Of a stretch of 64,000 bases of DNA, positions 61,016-64,000 are shown one piece after another; position 1 is the first letter of the stretch, and every line of letters starts with the position of its first letter. Under the pieces are notes generated by a model, which ran no database searches, had not been told where the DNA came from, and saw nothing but the letters and a program-made list of their open reading frames with translations. Source of the stretch: Fructilactobacillus florum DSM 22689 = JCM 16035 (GTDB taxonomy: Bacteria; Bacillota; Bacilli; Lactobacillales; Lactobacillaceae); NCBI RefSeq assembly GCF_001436645.1, contig NZ_AYZI01000008.1, forward strand, positions 37,205-101,204, read 5' to 3'. The position numbers were made by a program, and so were the translations under genes.

Positions 61016-61825
61016 ATGTCAAATGAATTTCCACAGGTTGTCACAATTGCTGGACACGATAGTGATGGAAGCGCAGGAATGCCAGCGGATTTACTCACCT
61101 TTTTTGCCAACCAAGTTTATGGAGCTGGTATTATGACAGCTTGTGTTTCTGGTAACTCATACGGAATTCACGCCGCTGTAAATATGACTCCAGCTTTTAT
61201 TAGCCAGCAATTTAAAGATTTGGCGGCTGATTTTAACATTCGGGCCGCTAAAACCGGCATGCTAGCCGATCAAAAAGTTATTTTGGCCGTAGCTGATAAT
61301 TTAGAAAAATATGATTTCGGTTCGCTGGTCATCGATCCAGTAATTATTACCAAACATGGCGACTTGCTGCTTGAGTCCGATGCCTATCAAACTCTAGTGG
61401 AACGCCTAATTCCTCTCGCAACTGTTCTCACGCCCAATTATTTCGAAGCTGAAAAACTAAGCGGTTTAGATGGCAATGAGCCAAGTTTCCAAGCCCACGC
61501 GGCTCAAAAATTACAGGCTTTAGGTGCTAAAAACGTCATGATCAAGGGTCGCCACGATCATGATAGTCAAACCAAAGTTACCGATTACATTCTACTAGCA
61601 GACGGTCGTCATTTCACACTGAGCGGCCCATATTTTGCGACCGACCGGAAAAACGGAACTGGCGATACCCTCTCTGCTGCCATTACAGCCGAGCTTGGGA
61701 AAGGTGCCACCGTTGAACAAGCAATTCGTAGCGCTAAGATTTACGTCGATAGATGTATCGAAAACGAGCTAGCGGTCGCACACAAATTTGGTCCAATTAA
61801 TCACTGGGCTGGTAGCAACTTATAA
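61016..61825 (+). CDS. HMP/pyridoxine kinase (ThiD/PdxK family)
   Basis: A 269-aa ribokinase-family enzyme. TIAGHDSDGSAGMPADLLTF at the start and GTGDTLSAAITAEL near the end are the substrate and ATP/catalytic motifs (Asp in GTGD). It phosphorylates hydroxymethylpyrimidine or pyridoxine/pyridoxal. In lactobacilli without thiamine synthesis, proteins annotated thiD or pdxK are hard to tell apart; the neighbours give no thiamine genes. GGGAGG before the ATG. No clear terminator follows. Confidence 0.88.
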   Translation: MSNEFPQVVTIAGHDSDGSAGMPADLLTFFANQVYGAGIMTACVSGNSYGIHAAVNMTPAFISQQFKDLAADFNIRAAKTGMLADQKVILAVADNLEKYDFGSLVIDPVIITKHGDLLLESDAYQTLVERLIPLATVLTPNYFEAEKLSGLDGNEPSFQAHAAQKLQALGAKNVMIKGRHDHDSQTKVTDYILLADGRHFTLSGPYFATDRKNGTGDTLSAAITAELGKGATVEQAIRSAKIYVDRCIENELAVAHKFGPINHWAGSNL

Positions 61826-61929
61826 AAAAATCAGGTGACGCTAGTGAAATGCCATAGAAAAGTTAAACATTTTATATAATTTTATATTTTTAAGTGTTTA
61901 CACATATATTCAACCAATTAACATATTTT

Positions 61930-62276
61930 AATAATTATCTTTACAATGTAGTTAAGGAAACTCTCAATAGGTGCGTTATCTAACCAGTTTTCGTTTCGTG
62001 AGATGCTTTGCTTATAACCATTAAAATTAAATTTTTGACGATATGCTTTTAATGGTAGTGGAAACCTTGGTCTGAATATATCACTGGTTTAATATTTTTT
62101 GAAATATATAGTACAAATTAATCCAGTTCCTAGAATTATTTTTCGTACAGTTTCTAACCAATATTTGTATCATTTATTAATCAAAATCTGACAAATCCTA
62201 AGATAACCGTAGGCTTCATAACTTTCTAAATAGATATTTTTAATTTCTTCTTTTAATTTAAGATATTTATAAATTT
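61930..62276 (-). mobile_element. Remnant of an IS3-family transposase (orfB)
   Basis: Read on the minus strand, broken frames give KLKEEIKNIYLESYEAYGYL then, after a stop and shifts, KPVIYSDQGFHY and YKQSISRNENWLDNAPIESF. This matches IS3 (IS150 group) OrfB: HSDQG carries the second catalytic Asp and NAPIESF the Glu. Stops and frameshifts split it, most of the N-terminal part is absent and no terminal repeats were found. It fills most of the gene-free stretch 61826-62397. Confidence 0.75.
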
Positions 62277-62310
62277 ATTGCACTACATTATTATGTATTA
62301 TTAAAATCAA

Positions 62311-62345
62311 AAAAATGGATTTCCTTTATTGGAATCCATTTTTAA
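62311..62345 (-). terminator. Terminator of the right-edge three-gene module
   Basis: AAAAATGGATTCC..GGAAATCCATTTTT hairpin, T run on the minus strand, about 50 bases past the last stop. Confidence 0.8.
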
Positions 62346-62397
62346 CGTACTACTCTTATTAATTTAGGGGGATCTTTTTGTTTTGTGTATCTATGTT

Positions 62398-62673
62398 CTA
62401 AATCTCATCTAGTTTATCAGCTTGCTTTTTAGCTTCTCGTGCGACACTTTTAGCAAATTTACCCTTAATTGCTGAATTTATATGTCCCCTAAGTTGACTT
62501 ATTTTAGATTTGCGACCTCTTACTAAAGATTTAATGGTATTTTCTCCCATCTTATCTTTACCATTAGCCATACGTAAAGCACCAGTGCCAGCAAATTCAA
62601 CTAATTTTCTTTCGGCTGCTTTCTTTGCTTTGTCCAAGAGTTCTTGGTCGATAATGGGATCTACATTTATCAT
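62398..62673 (-). CDS. Small basic helical protein, last gene of the module
   Basis: A 91-aa, Lys/Arg-rich, mostly helical protein (ELLDKAKKAAERKLVEFAG, SLVRGRKSKISQLRGHIN), no membrane helix. AGGAGG precedes the ATG. It begins 19 bases after the stop of the 113-aa gene. Position behind a lipase-like effector and its basic character suggest an accessory role such as partner, chaperone or immunity protein. No family recognised. Confidence 0.65.
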   Translation of the reverse strand: MINVDPIIDQELLDKAKKAAERKLVEFAGTGALRMANGKDKMGENTIKSLVRGRKSKISQLRGHINSAIKGKFAKSVAREAKKQADKLDEI

Positions 62674-62692
62674 CTAAATACCTCCTAAGATT

Positions 62693-63034
62693 TTATATCT
62701 CAGTATCTATTTCATCAATTTTTCGCTGCACTTTGCTAGTCTTTTCTTCTAATTCTTCTTCCAAACTACGGTTACTATTATTTCGATAATGCATCAAATC
62801 ATCCATAAAATTTTGCATAACTCCAGATAATTTTTGTCTAGTTTCAACTGGTAGTTCTAATGTCTCTATAGCACTTGAGATTCGATAATATTGGTCATCA
62901 TTATACCGTCGACCTTGTTGATAACATTGATCTACTTCATCAATCTTCTTATAATAATCCTTCTTTATTTCAGTTAGACTTTCTTCTAATTCAATTCGTT
63001 TTTGTTTTAATTTATGTACTTCCTCTGTTTTCAT
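62693..63034 (-). CDS. Small coiled-coil protein in the module
   Basis: A 113-aa charged protein with heptad-like helices at both ends (RIELEESLTEIKKDYYKKID and LEEELEEKTSKVQRKIDEID). Its ATG overlaps the stop of the lipase-like gene by four bases, so translation is coupled. Such small coiled-coil partners are typical beside type VII-type effectors, but no WXG motif is seen, and the link is by analogy only. Confidence 0.65.
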   Translation of the reverse strand: MKTEEVHKLKQKRIELEESLTEIKKDYYKKIDEVDQCYQQGRRYNDDQYYRISSAIETLELPVETRQKLSGVMQNFMDDLMHYRNNSNRSLEEELEEKTSKVQRKIDEIDTEI

Positions 63035-64000
63035 TTTTTAAACATTCCTGCTAATTCTTGATCATCGCCAACCATCTTACTAATTCCAGCGGTTGTCTGA
63101 TCATACCAATCGTTAAATTTATTTTTAATCTTTTTTGCTTTTCTAATTCTTTCATCATACTTATCTTTAAACGTACCAACCATTGTATGATAATTAGCGC
63201 CTCCACGGTCTAAACAATTCAACACATCATCATAAGATAAGTCGGGGCTCATGTTATCGCACATTGACTTAGTTTGTTTCCAATAATTATTGGCGTTCTT
63301 AATTAAAGTGTTTAGTTCGCTAATTACTTCATCAGCACCATCATTTGCTTCTGACTTAATTGCTTTTGCTAATAGAATTGCAGCACTAGCATCAAGCATA
63401 ACTGTTTCTGCATCAGTTAAAGCATTGTTAGCTTTCAATCGCTCATATTCGGCATCTAAGCTTTCCAATTCATCATCTAATTCTTCAATTGGATCATTAA
63501 AAAGATCTCCAGATTTACTAAAAGCATAACTATCTAAATAGTGTCCATTAAGACCAAGAAACCTTGTAATACCAGCTTGCTTTGAGAAAACTTCCTTAAC
63601 CGCTTTAGGATTACCCAATCTTGCCATAACCTGCCAATCACCTACCCAATCTGTTAGGTGATAATAATCCTTAAACATTTCGGGATGCTTATTGATAAAT
63701 GCTAATTCTTCAAAATTTAAACGATCTCTTGGATCAGCACTAGAAAAGGTTGTAATTGGGAAATGATGTTTTGCAGCTAGATAAAACATTAATGCCCCAC
63801 CTAAAGAATGTGCAGTACCATGTTTTATAAAGTAACTTTTACCATCTTTCATACCTTGCAGATCAAGTTTATCTTGAACCTTGTCATAAAATCGATCAGC
63901 AGAATTAAATTGACTATCACCAAGTACATATCTTATATCACCAACAGCAGAAACAATTGGTCCACCTATAGCCCTTGACTCTGTTATCTCAGTACCATCA
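63031..64000 (-). CDS. Lipase-like (alpha/beta hydrolase) effector, start beyond window
   Basis: The frame is open from the right edge at 64000 to 63031 (323 codons visible). It begins with SVAVG-type and QFNSADRFYDKVQDKLDL segments, then KHGTAHSLGGALMFYLAAKH, the nucleophile elbow with Ala in place of the first Gly, then TFSSADPRDRLNFEELAFIN. The C-terminal 170 residues are long helices (DELESLDAEYERLKANNALT) with no membrane segment. It is the intact counterpart of the broken gene at 52854. First visible gene of a three-gene unit. A role as secreted toxin or lipase is inferred, not shown. An internal ATG at 63852 is not the start. Confidence 0.75.
   Translation of the reverse strand, partial: DGTEITESRAIGGPIVSAVGDIRYVLGDSQFNSADRFYDKVQDKLDLQGMKDGKSYFIKHGTAHSLGGALMFYLAAKHHFPITTFSSADPRDRLNFEELAFINKHPEMFKDYYHLTDWVGDWQVMARLGNPKAVKEVFSKQAGITRFLGLNGHYLDSYAFSKSGDLFNDPIEELDDELESLDAEYERLKANNALTDAETVMLDASAAILLAKAIKSEANDGADEVISELNTLIKNANNYWKQTKSMCDNMSPDLSYDDVLNCLDRGGANYHTMVGTFKDKYDERIRKAKKIKNKFNDWYDQTTAGISKMVGDDQELAGMFKK

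Noticed and set aside
63031..63852. Gene starting at the internal ATG 63852
   Set aside because: The frame continues upstream to the window edge with sequence matching the decayed paralogue, so this ATG is internal.
1..64000. CRISPR array, prophage, rRNA operon or replication origin
   Set aside because: No regularly spaced repeats, phage structural genes, rRNA sequence or dnaA-box cluster were seen.

Overview
The window looks like chromosome from a low-to-mid-GC, obligately heterofermentative member of the Lactobacillaceae. This rests on gene content: a bifunctional AdhE, a D-lactate dehydrogenase, an arginine deiminase cluster, several peptidases (PepT, PepO, proline iminopeptidase), many amino-acid and betaine transporters, and a PerR-type Fur protein. 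Genus and species cannot be fixed from the sequence alone. No phage, CRISPR array, rRNA operon or replication origin was seen. Most genes have strong AGGAGG-type ribosome binding sites and intrinsic hairpin terminators, and most operons are short.

Layout. 1-1.6 kb: amino-acid permease running off the left edge, then a 50-aa membrane protein. 1.6-3.6 kb: AT-rich two-gene ABC exporter beside a decayed small gene. 3.9-8 kb: CsbD-like protein, AdhE, zinc alcohol dehydrogenase. 8-11.9 kb: arcA-arcB-arcD (no arcC) on the minus strand. 12-13.6 kb: metal-binding lipoprotein divergent from a TetR regulator that lacks a normal start codon. 13.7-25.4 kb: D-LDH, two CPA2 antiporters, xylulokinase, a secreted Asn/Gln-rich protein paired with a membrane protein, nucleotide kinase-like protein, proline iminopeptidase, adenosine deaminase, ABC-F ATPase. 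25.5-34.6 kb: VOC protein, permease, anchored Ser/Thr-rich protein, PEBP, UspA, AsnB, PepT, multidrug-type ABC exporter. 34.7 kb: one tRNA (probably Arg). 35-43.8 kb: FAD/NAD(P) protein, quinone oxidoreductase, a four-repeat protein of unknown function, asparaginase, two hypotheticals, a nuclease-helicase. 43.8-47.1 kb: PerR, a DUF3290-DUF421 fusion and two tandem VIT-type metal transporters. 47.3-50.3 kb: betaine ABC transporter. 50.4-61.8 kb: PepO, a wrecked lipase-like gene, a DUF915-like protein without its nucleophile, MetAP, DNA glycosylase, UspA, BCCT transporter, acetyltransferase, RNase HI, ThiD/PdxK. 61.9-64 kb: AT-rich segment with an IS3-family remnant and a three-gene lipase-like effector module running off the right edge.

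How the genes fit together. AdhE, the zinc ADH and D-LDH serve redox balance of heterolactic fermentation. ArcABD gives ATP and alkali from arginine, with carbamate kinase presumably elsewhere. The CPA2 antiporters, betaine ABC system, BCCT carrier and stress proteins suggest strong investment in ion and osmotic homeostasis. The most interesting regulatory signal is a run of three Per-box-like palindromes in front of three consecutive transcription units (perR, the DUF3290-DUF421 fusion, the VIT pair), suggesting a compact local peroxide/metal regulon. The most interesting accessory signal is the pair of related lipase-like modules: one intact at the right edge, one decayed at 52.9-53.6 kb. 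Two genes (TetR at 13007 and BCCT at 58909) have a good ribosome binding site placed in front of ATC or ATT rather than ATG.
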